From positions 51,649,563 through 51,713,562 of the forward strand of contig NC_059080.1 of NCBI RefSeq assembly GCF_020497125.1: a DNA stretch of 64,000 bases, given 5' to 3'. This document shows, in pieces, positions 31,311-44,650 of this stretch. The notes below the pieces were generated by a model. That model had not been told where the DNA came from and made no database searches. It was given only the letters and a program-made list of their open reading frames with translations. The position numbers and the translations under genes are program-made. The stretch's first letter is position 1. Each line of letters begins with the position of its first letter. The stretch comes from Mauremys mutica (Eukaryota > Chordata > Testudines > Geoemydidae).

Positions 31311-33640
31311 GGGCTTGGTGTAGCTGCTTCTAAGAGTACAGTCCCTCCCGGTCTGGCCTACAGCTAGGCATAAAGAATTCACTGCATATGACTGTATTAA
31401 AATGCATCTTAGCTTGCATCCAGCTAACCATGAGTTCCAGACTTCTTGATAACAGTGACCTATTCCATGTAAGGACCCAGAGAGCTCAAACCCAAGGCCA
31501 GGGGTCTCCAGGCAGCCCTCCCACCCTGGCTGCCACTGGACAACTCACCCAGAGCTACTGGAAGTGAGGAGCTAGCAGAATTCTGACCACTGGTGCTGGA
31601 ACGGGGGGAGAGGGACCAGGGGCCATGCCTTTCCCGCCCCCACACACACTTTTTAACACAAGAAATATATGCGCTGTGGGAAAAACATGATCAGAGGCGA
31701 CACATGGGGGAGGGCACACGGGACACCCCCCCCCCATAGATTTCTGCCAGGGAGGGTTCATACCAGAACATGGCCAGCCGCAGCCTTTTGGCACTGTGAG
31801 GGCAGGAGGAAATGGGAGCTGCTGCCAGCTGAAGGGGAGAAAGAATAACCAGACCCTGGTCTTTGCAGAGCTCATCCCTTCCCTGCCATCTCCCCCTGTG
31901 GCTAGCAGCCACTCCCTTCCTGCTTGCACAGCACCAAAGGGCAGCTAATGCCAGGCTCCTGGTGCTGGCCACCAATGTAACTCAGCCGCCTCCTGTACCC
32001 CGGCTGCAGTGTGGCCAGGAAGCGGTTAAGTCCTAAGGAGGCATTGTGCACTGGGTCACCAGGGAACCTGACTGTAGGGGCATCAGCAGCTGCAGAGCCT
32101 GGCCAGAGGTGGCTCAGCAGGAGAGAGAGCCCTCTGAAGCAGTGCCACACATGGCTGCTGCTGCAGCACAAAGCCTAGGGGATGGAGCAGGCCCACACGC
32201 CCTGGGGCCAGGCTCCAGGGGAGGGGGTGAAGAGGGCACTAAGCCCCTGCACAGGCACCTGCTGCTGAGCTTGTGAGTTCAGGACCAGAATAGGCTAGAA
32301 ATCACTTCCCACCCACTCCAGCAATGTTTAGAACTCAAGTGATCTTATTTTTTTTGTTAGTACTATAATTATACCTTAAATACTATAATGTGGCTACATT
32401 TTGTATGTTGGTTATTTAGGTGACAGTTGTACTCTGTGGATATTTTAGTAGTAGGTTAATTCCTATACCACTTTGGCCTTGGCTTCCCACTTCTATAAAG
32501 GTTCCAGCACCTTTGACTCTGTCCCCTCCCAGAGGCCGGGCCACCAGACTCCTCACTGGGGATGATGACGACTGGCCCTACCGATTGGCCCGACCAGACT
32601 GTTTCATCCAGAAGGTGGCAGAAGACGTTGTCTGAGCAAATGAGAGACTTCCTGACTAGTTGTTGCACCAGACCTGACTCTTCCTTTGTTCCTGATTTCA
32701 GCTTTGACCCCTGGCTTGGACTCTTAGCTCTGACCAGTAGGCATGACCCTTCCCGCTCTGACCACTAGGTCTGACCACCCATGTCCTGGTCCTGACATCC
32801 TCGTAGTTATTTACCATCCCCAATGATGATATTCCAGGGTAACAGGAGACGCCCTTTGGAATGTATCAAATGGGAAATAATTTACATTTTGTGTCAGATG
32901 CATTTTAATGTAGTGCAAACCCTTGACCAAAAGAGCTGTCCCCAGGTACACTTGCAATGAATGCTGCTGCTTCCTGTCCCAATAGAATGCCCATTAATCA
33001 CATCTGCAAACTAATTTAGAACTAATTTAGGGGGTAAACAACAGACTCAATCTGAACTCATTTGCCAGAACATTGACTGTGGCAGGTAGCTTCTTTACTG
33101 GGATATTTGTAAGGATTTTACCATCCCTTCATGCAGTGATTTTTCTATTGTGAATTGATAACGATCATGTTCACTCTCTGTGTAACCCGAGGAGCCATGC
33201 TTGGGTTTGTTTGTTTGCTTTTTTGTTACAATAATTGTTCTTCCCACAGTGACTGCTGCATGGTTTGTAAGCTCATTTCGAGCTTGACCCTGGGGATTAG
33301 CGATAACACTGCCTATTTTATGGTGGGTCTTATTATTTAAAATTTGAATTAGAACAAAGGCAATTCAATTCCATTCCCACACCTGATGGATAAAATAGCA
33401 TTTTCCACCACTGGTAAGAAATGCAGTGCTAAAGCTGAAATTCTCTCCTAAATGTTGTACCATTTAATTTCTTCCCTCCAACAGCCCACCACAGGATGGA
33501 GTGAAAAATGGATGGCTGCCCTTAGCTTTGCATCTCCCAGCTTCAGAGCAGTGTGCATTGCCTTTTCTTGGGGCTGTTTGTGGGGCAATATTTAACCTAA
33601 TATCAGCCTATTCCACTTGTAGATCTCAAAGTGTTTTATT
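31311..33640. other. No gene recognised; one MITE end
   Basis: Largely unrecognised. At 31589 the text ACTGGTGCTGGAACGGGG resembles the left terminus of the MITE at 47731, but no matching right end was found. A non-repetitive AT-rich stretch at 32825-33010 could be conserved non-coding DNA; this is only a guess. Confidence 0.35.
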
Positions 33641-33654
33641 TAGAGGGGAGGAAA

Positions 33655-33935
33655 GTTGGTCTTGTGGTTAAAACACTCCTGGCTTTGCTACCAATCTCAT
33701 CTGAAACCTTGGGCAGGTCACTCGGTACTTGGTCCGTACTGAAGAATATTCAGCCTCCTGTTGACTCAATGGGTTGGGATAAGACCTTCAATGTCTGAAG
33801 GTTTCAGCCCACCTACCTCATGAAACAGGAATAATAACTTGCTTGCAGGATCTTCAGGGCAGGCTCTGTCTCTTGCTATGTGTATGTACAGCATCTAGCG
33901 CAATGAGATCCTGATCAGTCTCATTTTATAGATAA
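33655..33935 (+). repeat. MIR-like SINE
   Basis: AGTTGGTCTTGTGGTTAAAA (tRNA-like head), CTTGGGCAGGTCACTCGG, CTCATGAAACAGGAATAATA, GGCAGGCTCTGTCTCTTGC and TAGCGCAATGAGATCCTGAT occur in the expected head-to-tail order. Confidence 0.6.
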
Positions 33936-33960
33936 TTGGGGTGAGGCACAGGAATGTCAC

Positions 33961-36900
33961 GGGGTGAGTCTGGTAGGAGACCAGTGGGTTGTTCCTGGCT
34001 CTGCACCTACTCCCATGGGCTGTGCCCTGGCCTGTTTATAAATGCAGCTCTGCGATCTCTGAGGTAGCACTTCGTCTCCCGCTCTGTATGCTTCATTCTG
34101 ACTTGGGGTTCCAGGGGTGAAGGAAAGACTGTTGTTATTCCATCCATGGAGTTTCTAAGTCCCTGGAGCCTTTAGCTGCAGTAATCTGCCCTGTCTTCCC
34201 TGCCTCCCCAAACCTGCCTAGAGCAGCGTTATTGTCCTACCCGTCATCTTCACTGAACACCACTGCTGGGGGTGTCCAGCAGTGGTGTCTGGCATGGCCT
34301 GCTGCTCTCTGCCATGGCAGGAATGTACCCGACTCCTTCACTAAAGAGATCTTGAAGTGGAATTTTAATCATGACCCAGCCCCTAACGTTGAAAGGAGCA
34401 CAGCAAAAGGGCGGGGTGTGTGGGGTAGGGGGAGCTGGAACTGTGAATACACAAAAGCTGGAGCAACTGCAAGCAGCAGTAACCCTAGCAACAGTGTCTC
34501 AGGATTTGAATGTAATTATATCTGGAACGTGATAAACACTCCGAAGGACTCCTTATGTGGAGATCATACTAAACAAGTCTTTGAAATTACCCTCATCAAA
34601 TATTGAGAGAGGGAGAGTTAAAAAAAAACCCAACCCAGCTGGTGCCCGTAGGCTGCGGGTTAATGGGGATCTGTCGATTTATCAAGGCAACATAACCCAC
34701 TGATAGCCCTGGCTCACAACAAAATTAAAAGGGGGGGTTGGGAGGGAATAAAACCATGGGGAAAGGCTGCGGTATCGATTTGCTTTTTGTTTGATGTTCC
34801 ACATGCTGATCAGCGATCCCAATAAAAGCCATTTATCTTCCTATGCCACGCTGATGAAACTTTAATCACTGCAGAAGGTGAAGGGGTGGCACCCGTGGGC
34901 CGGCGTGGGTGGGGAGAGAGACGAGGATGGCAGAGGATCCTCATTCATTGAGCATCACAGCTCTTTGCAGAAGGGAGATCCTCCTAGCTTGAGTGGGTGG
35001 TATTTATGGCTTCCTCCAACAGTTCTGCCATCAGAACATGCCTGATTTTAGGAGACCTGCTTCTCCTGGACTGGGAGAAGGATTTAATTGCCCATGTTCA
35101 TTAATCTTAGCATTCCTCACCCTGCTCTATCAAAGCTTGATGTGAAGGAGCCCGCCAGTGCTAGAAGTGACTGCACGAGGCAATGGAGAATCAGGCCTGT
35201 TGATTCTATCTCAGAAGGGTCTCCCCATTCCTGTGTAACAGGAGAATTGAATTTCCCATTCTTCAGCTTTGAGATTCTCAGCACAGATCCAACAATGGAC
35301 CCTGCTTCTGATCGGGAGGCACTGCTGCCTCCTGGATAACACAACTGCCTCTGGATTATTTTCTGCCCGGAGCTCATCTCTGTTGTTCCAAAGAACCAGT
35401 GCCATGGAAGCAAGCACCGTGAGGCCACATGGCACCCTGGGGAATGGTCATATTGGTTCAGGGCCTGGAGATTGACGGAGCAGGAAGGAATGCTGGTACT
35501 TGGAGAGTGCAGTCTGCGTGTACTCAGAGATTCCCTTCTCCCGCCTTGCCTGCAGAACCAGTGGTCTAAACTTTCCCCTTCCTCTTTTGGAAGAAGATCT
35601 TCAGAATGGGTCCACGACCCTCCGCCGGTCTCCAGGGGCTGGGGAAAGAGTACTCCATTGCTTTGGACACCCATGCCCCAGATTCTGTCATGTCACAATG
35701 GGACAGAGTCACGTATATTTTCTTCTAACACTGAACAAGGAACTTTATTAGAATATTAAGGAAAACAGTGTTATCTTTACAGCTACTCTGTCTGCCTGCA
35801 CCTTTCCTGCCTAGACCCTTCCCTGTCCCCTCCTGCCTGGCTTCCTTCCTGCTACAGATCCAGAGAGAGTACACACGTCCTCAGAGTTCTCGGACTCTAT
35901 CCCCTGGGCCTGCAGAGTGTGGGATGGAAAATTCCCACAGCACTTTCTGCTCCTCTCTTGGGCCTTTCAGAAGTATGACTGAAGCCTCTCAGACCTTCTT
36001 GGAGAGGGATAAAAGATGTCTGGGGCTTCCCCTTCCAGGTTCCAACCTGCTCCTCTTCTCCCAAGCCTTTTGGAAGGAAGGAGTGAAGCGTCTTAGGGAT
36101 TCCAATGGAATCGCCTCCACTGGTGCTGTGTTCAAAAGATGAAGACTGTTGAGTGAATGCTGTGCAAAGCTTGGCTGGCGTTAGGGTCACTGTTCTGTGG
36201 GGCAGTTGAAAGAGGTGTATGTGAGAGGAAGAGAGATATTCTGGATAAACTTGCGGGACAAGGAGGAAATATTTGTCCAGATTGAAATGATGCTTTGGCG
36301 CTTCCTGAGGTAGGAGGGGATGGCATAGTAAATCAGAGTTCAAAGAAGAGTTGAAATTCTTGCCTGAGAGAAGTGAACGCTAGTCCGGTGTAAAGCCTGG
36401 ATTGCCTGGGAATACCTAGAATTCAGGCAACCTTTTAAAGGTTCATTCTGACCTGCAGCAGCAGCAGGAGTCCTGCAGTGCACATAGGGAAGTAATCACT
36501 GTACAAAGAGAACCACTGAATGTTTGGGGGTTTCTGACTTTTTAAAACTTGCTGTAATATATTTTTTTTACACTCCCCCCCCCCCCATTGCTTCCTAATG
36601 CAGAATCCCAAAGCGGGAGCAGTTGTGGCGTCGGTATCTGAGCATACTCCACTTCCTCGTGCTCCGAGGTGGCAGAATAAAGAGCTCCTGCAGTAATCTT
36701 TCTCTAAGAGTTGCATTATTAAAACCTTCCTTCGGGAAATCCAGGGAGCGTAATTGCTCTAGTCTGCCTCTGCCCACTGAGCTGCTTGAATTAAGTGGGT
36801 GTTTTGGAAGCCTGAGCAAAGCCTTCTGGGAAACAACCTTTGACCCCCTCCGCTGCACTTCTCAACCTGCCGCTAATTAGGATGGAGAGTCCCCCTTTGT

Positions 36901-39900
36901 TTTCACATACTAGTTTACTTCTGTCTTAACTTTCTGCTGGGAGCTAACCAGAATTACTTGGTGCATAATGAAGGAGTGGGGGGAAGGAGCAGCAGATGGT
37001 AGCACACCAGCGTGGCAGATCCGTACAACAAAACTTTTAACACTGCAAAGTAAAGAGGGAGAAAGGCCAGGCTTTGAACCATTTGCCGAGTTTCTTCACA
37101 GCAAAGCAGCTCATTATCCACAGAACTATTAGGCCTGGAATTAATGTCTGTAACAAGCCTTTGTTTAAAAAAAATAGAAGGAAAAGAAAAGAAAAATACC
37201 TCCATGGGCGGGCTGCTCCTTGCTGTTTTCATTCAATATTTGCAAACTTGGGAGGGACTTTAGAGAATAGATTAAGCTTGATACAACATCTACTGAAGTG
37301 AAGGGAAAGACCATAATGGGCTCTGGATCAGATCCAAGGTGAACTGTGTGGGAGACGGGGGACTTAGATGGTCTTAGTAGTGCTGGGTGGGAAACTTTTG
37401 AGATTGAATTTTTTTCCCATCATAAATCAGGAAAAAAAAGTCATTATCTCAAATTCCACATTCTGAAAAAATTTGGATCAGGTCTGTTAAAGCATCTCAC
37501 TTCAAACATTGTCATTTTCTTGGCATTCAAATGTTTTGAATTTTTTTTTGACCATTTCAAAACAAAAGGTCATTTTGATCCAGGGCACCAGAATTTTTCA
37601 TTTAAAGAGGTTGAAACATTCTGACAATTTCAAAACTTTTTTTTTCAACTTTTTTTTGAGTAAAAAAACATCAAAACTGCCTCTTTCCTATGGAAAAAGT
37701 TTGGTTTCAATGAATTGGCATTTCCTAATGGAAAAATGTCTTATTGAAAAATTCCTGAGCAAGTCTAATCTTTGGGCAGGATATAAGGGGAGATGCAATC
37801 CTCCCTTAGCTAGAGTATTCCCTAGAGTATTCCTCTCCCATGGTGATCTGTGGTGTGACTTCAACACAAGGCACCATTAAAGGACCCTGAAGATATTCCA
37901 ACCTGTGGGAAAATATCTTGCCACCCACTGAAAATAAAGGGTCAGAAGAGTCTGAAATTTTGAATGGCAAAAATGCCACCAGAGGGAGAGACTGAGGAAT
38001 TAGACACATGATGTCTGGCATATATGGCCCATAAGAGGCCAGGTACATGCAGTGATTTATTTGGATTTATTAAGGACCTCTGTCTATATTCAGACCAAAA
38101 GATTCTCTTAAGTGGCCCTGGATTGAGGATGTGCAGCTTATGAAGTATTGAGCCCCCACAACTCCACTTGAAGCCAAGGGGAGCTGCAGGGTCTCAGTTT
38201 AGATCCCCAGAAATCAGGGCACCCAAAAGGAACAAACTTAAAAAAGCTGGCCTAAATGAACAACACAAAGAGAAATCTCCACCCAAAAGCCACTTCACAC
38301 CCATGTCCATTGATAGCATAAAGAGCCTAGGCAACATGTAAAAACCCAACCACAAGTAACAATGCCCCACCTCAACCATCCCAGTTTCTCTGCTGTGGCC
38401 CCCCATGGAAATGCTTGAGACAATGGGCGAGCCTGATGGCTTGCCATGAAGATGAGTCAGTCCCAGCTCTGTTGGACCAAAGAGACATGATGCAGAGATG
38501 AGGGCTTCTCATGAAGCATGTCCTATAGGCGGTGGCTGGTTTGAGTGGCTCCCACCATCACAGCTGCGAGGCTATTAGATGGCAAGCTCTGTGTCACGAG
38601 TGAGCAGTCACAGCAGACCCCAATCACACCTGATTCACGATAAGGAATCTCCCCTCATGAAGCTCGCTGTGTCAGTCTCATCTCAAGCCAGCACAGCCCT
38701 GGAACAGTGAGGAAGAGTGACCCTGAAAGAAGAAGTAGAGAGAAGGAAAAGCCTCTGGCCAAGTACAGAAAGGACAAGGTGATCTCAACTCACGGCTTCG
38801 TCCTACAAGGCCCCTACTTTGAAAACCAGAGTAACAACAAGTGAGGGTTGTGGCCGTCGTCAGGGCTAGCCTGATACAGCATCTGCTGCAGTCAGTGGAG
38901 ACACTCCCATTAATCTGAACGGGCCTTGGATCAGGGGTGCTTCCCCCATCCTACATGCATTGTATGGGGGGGGCAGGTTGGGCCTCAGCCATCCCTCTTG
39001 TGCCCAAGTCCCTGTCACTCCTGCTCTCCTGTTGAACCCACCTGCTTGGTGAATGGCTGGAGCTGCACTGCCAGAGCCTGGAGCTGAGACTGGGGGCTGC
39101 AGACTGGGGGCTGCAGAGCTCTGAGACTGGGGGCTGCAGAGCCTCGTGGCTCCTGCCTGCTGGTGAAATCCTCCCATATCTTGCTGCACCTGGAGGCTGA
39201 ACCTCTGGCTCATTGCACATGAGGGCACCCCATACGCGATGGAATAATGAGGGTAAAAGTCTGCCAGGGGCTTCCAGAGGAGTCACCCCCTCCACACACA
39301 CTTTAGGACTGTCCGTGGGAAGGCTGGTCTCAGCCATGTTTATTTTCAGCACCGTTGCTCCTTTAATAAGAATGAAGAGCAGCTCAGACCAGGAGAATCG
39401 ATACGTTGCTGGGGAGAAGTGGGGAGTGCCTGGTGGAAGGAACGAGGACTCAGCTAGCATGACAACTTGGAGAAATCCATCAGGAACGTTTGCATTCAGT
39501 CAGTATCTTCTGGCCAGGAAAGAAAATAATCTGTCCCCATCCGGGCCAGCAGCAAGGAGATGGCACAGCTTAAACATTCATCCCCTCACACAGTGTATTA
39601 TGGCGGCGTGCGCTGAGAGTCAGCAGCGTGCTGTATCCCAGGGCTGCCGGCTTACCCAATGGGAGGTGTCAACTGACAGGCCTAGGGGCCCTGGCACAAT
39701 TTCACTTGCTTTTGATTCATGGCTTGTCAGAACGCTAACCAAATATTCCATTTTCCTCTTTGCACTATGCGCTCCCTGGCTGGCTCGCTGCAGGGGCGAG
39801 CGCTCCGCTGGGGCGGCTGACACTGCCTCTCCAAGGGCCTCAACTCTCCCAGCTTTAGGCGTGTTTTGTCCCTGGAAGGGCAAGACAGGCTACCTCTGTG

Positions 39901-41430
39901 GAAGGGGGATTTCGCACCAGAGCTTGTTCTAGTGTGCGGCTCTAGCTCCTGGGTATCAGAAAGTCAATGCTTAAGCCAAAGGGCAGATTCAGTAGCACAG
40001 TGAGTGTTCGAGTGTGAGACTGGCTCTACACCCAGGCCCCCATGTCCCAGACACACCCACATCCCTAGAGCGTGTTAGAGAAAGACACCCGGCCATCTGT
40101 TGCCCTTGCTGGGTTCTGACAGTGGGGTGAACTAAAGGGGTTTGCAGCTTTGAGCTGAGGAGCCAAGGCAATGACTGAGGGCAGGCTAGGCCTGGGCTTG
40201 CAAGTTGTGCTGCAAATCAGGGTCCATGGGGCGTATCAGCGGGATCCTAGGGGAGACTCTTACAAAGCACCTGTCAGCAGCGTCGCAGGCCAGAGCTCTT
40301 CAATTTCAATTCCATTGATGTTAGTGGCACTGAGCCACTTTGCAGTAGCTGAGGAGCTGGCCCTTTAAGTTTAAAAAATAAAACATGGTGAGGGAGCGGG
40401 GGGTATTCATGGTGTCAGCTAGAGTAGACAGATAGGGCTTGATTTCCAGTTATTGTTCCTGCGCTCTGAACGGTGTCATGCTTTAAGATGTCTGTCGACT
40501 CCTGTGCACTGCGTTTCTGTGCAGGGGCCAGCACAGCCTCTGGTGTAAGATAGAGCAGCCCCAGGGCTACTGTAAATGAGTCTCTGATCCCATAGCCTCC
40601 CTGTGGGCACTGGGAAGCAGAGAATAGCTGGAGTGCAGTGTGCTTTGGCCACGTCCCTGATCTACCCCTATGTTGGGTGCAGGATGGGTGCAAAACGCCC
40701 ACCCTGGCTCTATGCTGGCCAAGTAGGCCCTCTGTGCTGAGAGTGTTGTCTGGGGGTTGTTTTTACCCTTTATGCTTCCAGGGTGACACGTCCCTGAGAC
40801 TTCAGCCCAAAGTACGTAGGTGGTGCACTGCATTTGTGCTCTTGGACGACATTTCTACACCCTAACAAACACCCCCGTTCATGCTCACAAGCAAAGTGCT
40901 GGCTGCAAAGCAGAGGTGGATCTCTGCTTATCAGACTTCAAGAGCAGACTTCAAATCATGCCCTCAACTGTAGCAAGAAATCCAAGCTGCCCTGAGCCAG
41001 GAAGCCAGAGTTGCTGCACGAACAGCATGGGGACTTCTGGAAGGAGATGACAGCATCACTGCCTCTTCCCATGCGTGTTTTAATTGCTTGATGAGTGAGA
41101 ACGCTTGAGGCCTGACTTATAGGTCCCAGCATGGAGAAGCTGAGATACTGATCATGGCGAATGCTGGAGGCACCAAGCCCAGAGGAGAGAGGGAAATGAG
41201 AGAGAAATTCGGTTCTCTGAACTGTTTAATAAGAACATATAATTCATCACCACCCCGCCCCCGCCCGCTTGTTCCTTGGCAGAACTGAGAAGATTTGGGT
41301 TTGCTTTCTTTAGAAATGGCAGATTGATCTGGCTTCTCCTTATGTCTAATTAAGATTGCACGGAAACAATGGCAACACGTGCACAGAACATGTCGCTTCT
41401 CAGTCAAAGCGCAGTTCAGTGAGATGATAA
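33961..41430. other. Mostly unrecognised DNA; possible conserved non-coding block
   Basis: No exon or mobile element could be supported over most of this interval. 34620-34870 is non-repetitive, with ATCGATTT, CCCATTAACC-like and TTTAATCACT motifs, and may be a conserved regulatory element. 36555-36590 has a poly-T tract then poly-C. 37390-37760 is an A/T-rich repeat described separately. 39085-39150 has a three-copy CTGAGACTGGGGGCTGCAGA duplication. 40300-40370 is a decayed palindrome with CCATTGATGTTAGTGG at its centre. Confidence 0.35.
37385..37765. repeat. A/T-rich dispersed repeat with TTTTTC/GAAAAA runs
   Basis: Dense TTTTTT, CATTTCAAAAC and GAAAAATTCC motifs with internal inverted similarity. 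Related-looking text occurs at 17665-17840, 20885-20960 and 22430-22540. Family unknown. Confidence 0.35.
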
Positions 41431-41439
41431 AGGCTGCTT

Positions 41440-41715
41440 GCAGAGGCAGTGCAAGTGGCTCAGGCAGCCCATAGCCTCAAAAGAGACCTGGGTTCTAGTC
41501 CCAGCTCTGCTCCTGACGTGTAAGTCACCCTCCCTTTCTGTGCCTTGGTTTCCCTTCATTCTTTGGCTGCCTTGTCTGTTTAGAGGTAAGTGCTTCAGAG
41601 CAGAGACTGTCTCTTACTCTGTGCTTCTGCAGTGCCTAGCAAAATGGGACCTGGTCTCATTTGCATTACTGCTGTGTCTAGGCGCCTTGGGCATGGATCA
41701 GCTAGATGCTGTATT
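41440..41715 (+). repeat. MIR-like SINE
   Basis: Box-B-like GGTTCTAGTCCCAGCTCTGC, then CACCCTCCCTTTCTGTGCC, GGTTTCCCTTCATTCTTTG, GAGCAGAGACTGTCTCTTAC and CAGTGCCTAGCAAAATGGGA. Same family as 16280-16500 and 33655-33935. Confidence 0.6.
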
Positions 41716-41909
41716 ACCACAGAACAAACTGATTTCAAAGGTTTCCACTTTCCCTCCAGTCTTCACTGAAGAGAGGAGAGACTCTGTCTTAAACCCCACT
41801 CTGCTTTCTGTGAGGCCTTTGCATAATAATAATAATAATAATGGAGTTTTCAAAGGAGGCTATTTGGATGCAGTGCAGGGAGCATGAGTGCTGAATTTTG
41901 GACCCAGAA

Positions 41910-43098
41910 TAGGGTGACCAGATCACCCAGGTCAAATATCGGGACGCGGGGCGGGGGCAGAGGGGGAAAAAATGGCGGCAGAACAAAAAAAAAAAAAAAT
42001 CCCCCACCCCCGATTCCTCCTCCCTCCGCAAGCGCTGGAGGGAGGCCCGGGAGACTCAGGGGAGCACGGGGCCGGGGTGAGTGTGAGTCCAGACTGGCCC
42101 CGAGCAGGCAGGACTCAGGCGCGGTATCTGGAGGGAGAGTACGGGGTGGCCTGCGGGGCCAGGCAGCGGCTGTTCTCCCCACCTGGGCAGCAGGACTCGG
42201 GAGCAGCCGCTGCTGCAGCTCCCACTGCCGCGGGGGGAGGAAGCGGCCGCTGGCCAAGCTCGGCAGCTGCGGCTCTGGCGCCCACGAACCCCCCGAGCCC
42301 GGGCCTGCTGCGGGGACCCAGCGCGCACGCTGCGCATACCCCTGGCCACTCGCGTCTGGGCTGGCTGCCCAGCTGGTGCAATCCTGCGGGCGGCCTCGGA
42401 GTGGGGGCAGCAGGCCCCAGCCCCCCGCATCCCGCTCGGGTCCTGCAGGGGAACGAACGGGACTGGGCTGCCGATGCCTCCGCCACGGGATTGCACCAGC
42501 TGGGCAGCCAGCCCAGACGCAACTGGCCAGGGGCTAGGTATGCGCAGCGTGCGCGCTGGGTCCCCGCAGCAGGCCCGGGCTCGGGGGGTTTGGGCCCGGG
42601 CACCAAAGCCGCAGCCGCCGAGCGCCACGTGCTTGGCCACTTCCTCCCCCCACAGCAGTGGGAGCTGCAGCAGCGGCTGCTCCCGAGTCCCCTGCCCAGG
42701 TGGGGAGAACAGCCGCCACCTAGCCCCACGGGCCGCCCCCCTACTCTCCCTCCAGGTACCGCGCCCGAGTCCTGCCTGCTCGGGGCCAGGCCAGACTCAC
42801 ACTCACCCCGGCCCCGCACTCCCCTGAGTCTCCTGGGCATGGCATGCTTGGAAAGAGGCGGGGATTTGGGGAGGGAGACAATGGGGCAGTGAGGGGGCGG
42901 GGATGGGGGCGAGGATTTGGGGAAGGATCCAATGGGGGAAGGAGGGGGCGGAGTCGGGGCAGGGGAGGGCACGAGCCCTTCGGGCTCCGGAGCCTTTGCT
43001 TGTTTGTCCAGTGTCCCTACCTAACATTGGTCGGGACGCGGGACAAACAAGCAAATATCGGGACAGTCCCGATAAAATCGGGACGTCTGGTCACCCTA
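41910..43098. mobile_element. hAT fold-back element, 1,189 bp, perfect 8-bp TSD
   Basis: Ends TAGGGTGACCAGA and, inward from the right, TAGGGTGACCAGA; flanked by ACCCAGAA on both sides (41902-41909, 43099-43106). The interior is a very large imperfect inverted repeat: about 42046-42390 and the reverse complement of about 42484-42838, with a spacer of about 90 bp. For example GGGAGACTCAGGGGAGCACG at the left matches the reverse of CGG...GTCTCCTGGG near 42835, and CAGCTGGTGCAATCC mirrors GGATTGCACCAGCTG-like text in the middle. Open frames of up to 306 codons on both strands arise from this GC-rich palindrome and are not genes. Confidence 0.85.
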
Positions 43099-43106
43099 AC
43101 CCAGAA

Positions 43107-44650
43107 TCATGCAGGGGGGGTTAGGGTCCAAAGCTGAGGAAGGGTGGCACAGGAGTTCTAGAAACCATTTCAGGTTCCTCACAGGCTGAGCCCTGGATTC
43201 CTCATTTCTAGTTGTTGTTTATACATCACTCCAGAGTGTCTAGTGACCAAGTCTAAATGGTAGCATTGATAGGAATGGGGGGAAGAGGGAATACCAGTGA
43301 AATGCCAGCCCCACCACACTTGCTCACCGTTGTTTGCCTGGCTATGGGCCTACTTGGAGACAGGAACACCTTTCCTAGTCAGATACCATGATGATGGGCA
43401 CCATATACAAATCTAGAAAGATATTGTGGTGCTTTGAAAACTTTGTTAAAACTGTAACACTATCACTTTAATTCCCATGGGGTTTCTTGGTCCTGCATGC
43501 AGGCTGTGAGACTCTGTAGGGAAGCATGTGAGCCAGCCAGCCTAGAGTAAAGTGGGGTGGGGGTGAGTTGTGTGTCTCTCTTAAGGTGCAGCCTGCTTTG
43601 TCTCTGTCTGTTACACTGCAAACTTCCAGCCAGAGCACTTTTAATGTTTTTCTCTAATTTCTCTCTGTGTTTGCCGTGGACGTAACAGACAGTCCCCATT
43701 CTCCTTCTCTTGCAGTGTCCCTTCACTACAAGATGATGCAATGCTGCATCACCACATAACATGAAAGGCTGTAATAATGACAGCCCTAGGACTGGTAAAC
43801 TCTCTCTGCTATCTTGATCTACTGGGTCCATCTACTTTCTGCCTCCTTCCCTTGTCACAGTCTATTCCTCATGTCCCTAGATACCATGGAAAGATATTGA
43901 GATTGGGATAGAAGCACCGACTTGGCAACTTTTAATATTGCTGAAACATAATCAGCTTTTGCTTCTACAGCAATTAGCATATTATTACCCATAATGTTTT
44001 GCATGGCAATTTTGTTGTAAACATTTGTACTAATTCACCATAACCTAATTATTTTTATGACACATAATTATGAAATATTTTGGAGGAGGAATGATTTCTT
44101 TTTTTATGCGTACAATTATTTCCCAGAAAAGTCAGAGATTTTAACCATCAGGAAATAGCACCATCCTCCTTGATTAGCTTTTATTATTTATGATTCTGTT
44201 TCTCTGAGTCCCTAGGAACCGAACTGCAGAAAGGACCCTGTGTGTGATGGACTCCAGGAAAAATTCCTCTAAGTTTATTAAAAGGAATGTGGCAGCCCCA
44301 TGCTGAAATAGAAAAATATCACAGGTGGTCATCTTTACTGCTCAGTGGGTAGACATAAAGGTTGATAGTCACATTGTCTGTCAGATCCTACCCTCAATGA
44401 ATACCAAGGGGAGAATTGCATGCTGTGGTCATTATCTGCTGACTGCTTTTTCCTGGGAACCTAGCTTCTCACTTATCAGAACTTAGACCCAACAGCTGTT
44501 TGGGACCTGCTCCAAGTCGCTGAAGTCATGGGGCTATGGATTGAACCCTTAGAGCTCAGGCTCCCAGAGCAGGAGAGTTAATAGAACCTCCACCCCTTTT
44601 TGTTTTCTAACTCAAAGCAGCCAAGATGCCCCATCTTGATCTTACGAATG
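43107..44650. other. Unrecognised; AT-rich block 43960-44200
   Basis: 43960-44200 has many TAATTA/ATAATTAT cores and no repeat signature, so it is a weak candidate for conserved non-coding sequence. The rest holds nothing I can name. Confidence 0.3.

Noticed and set aside
34232..34606. 124-codon plus-strand frame
   Set aside because: No recognisable domain, no splice or promoter context, and length is within chance for this composition.
35117..36540. Possible minus-strand LTR or exons around 35.1-36.5 kb
   Set aside because: An AATAAA on the minus strand near 35745 and several frames over 120 codons are present, but no terminal repeats, target duplication or domain could be found.
41972..42972. 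Open frames of 306 and 285 codons on opposite strands
   Set aside because: They lie in the GC-rich inverted arms of the fold-back hAT element and mirror each other; no protein signature.
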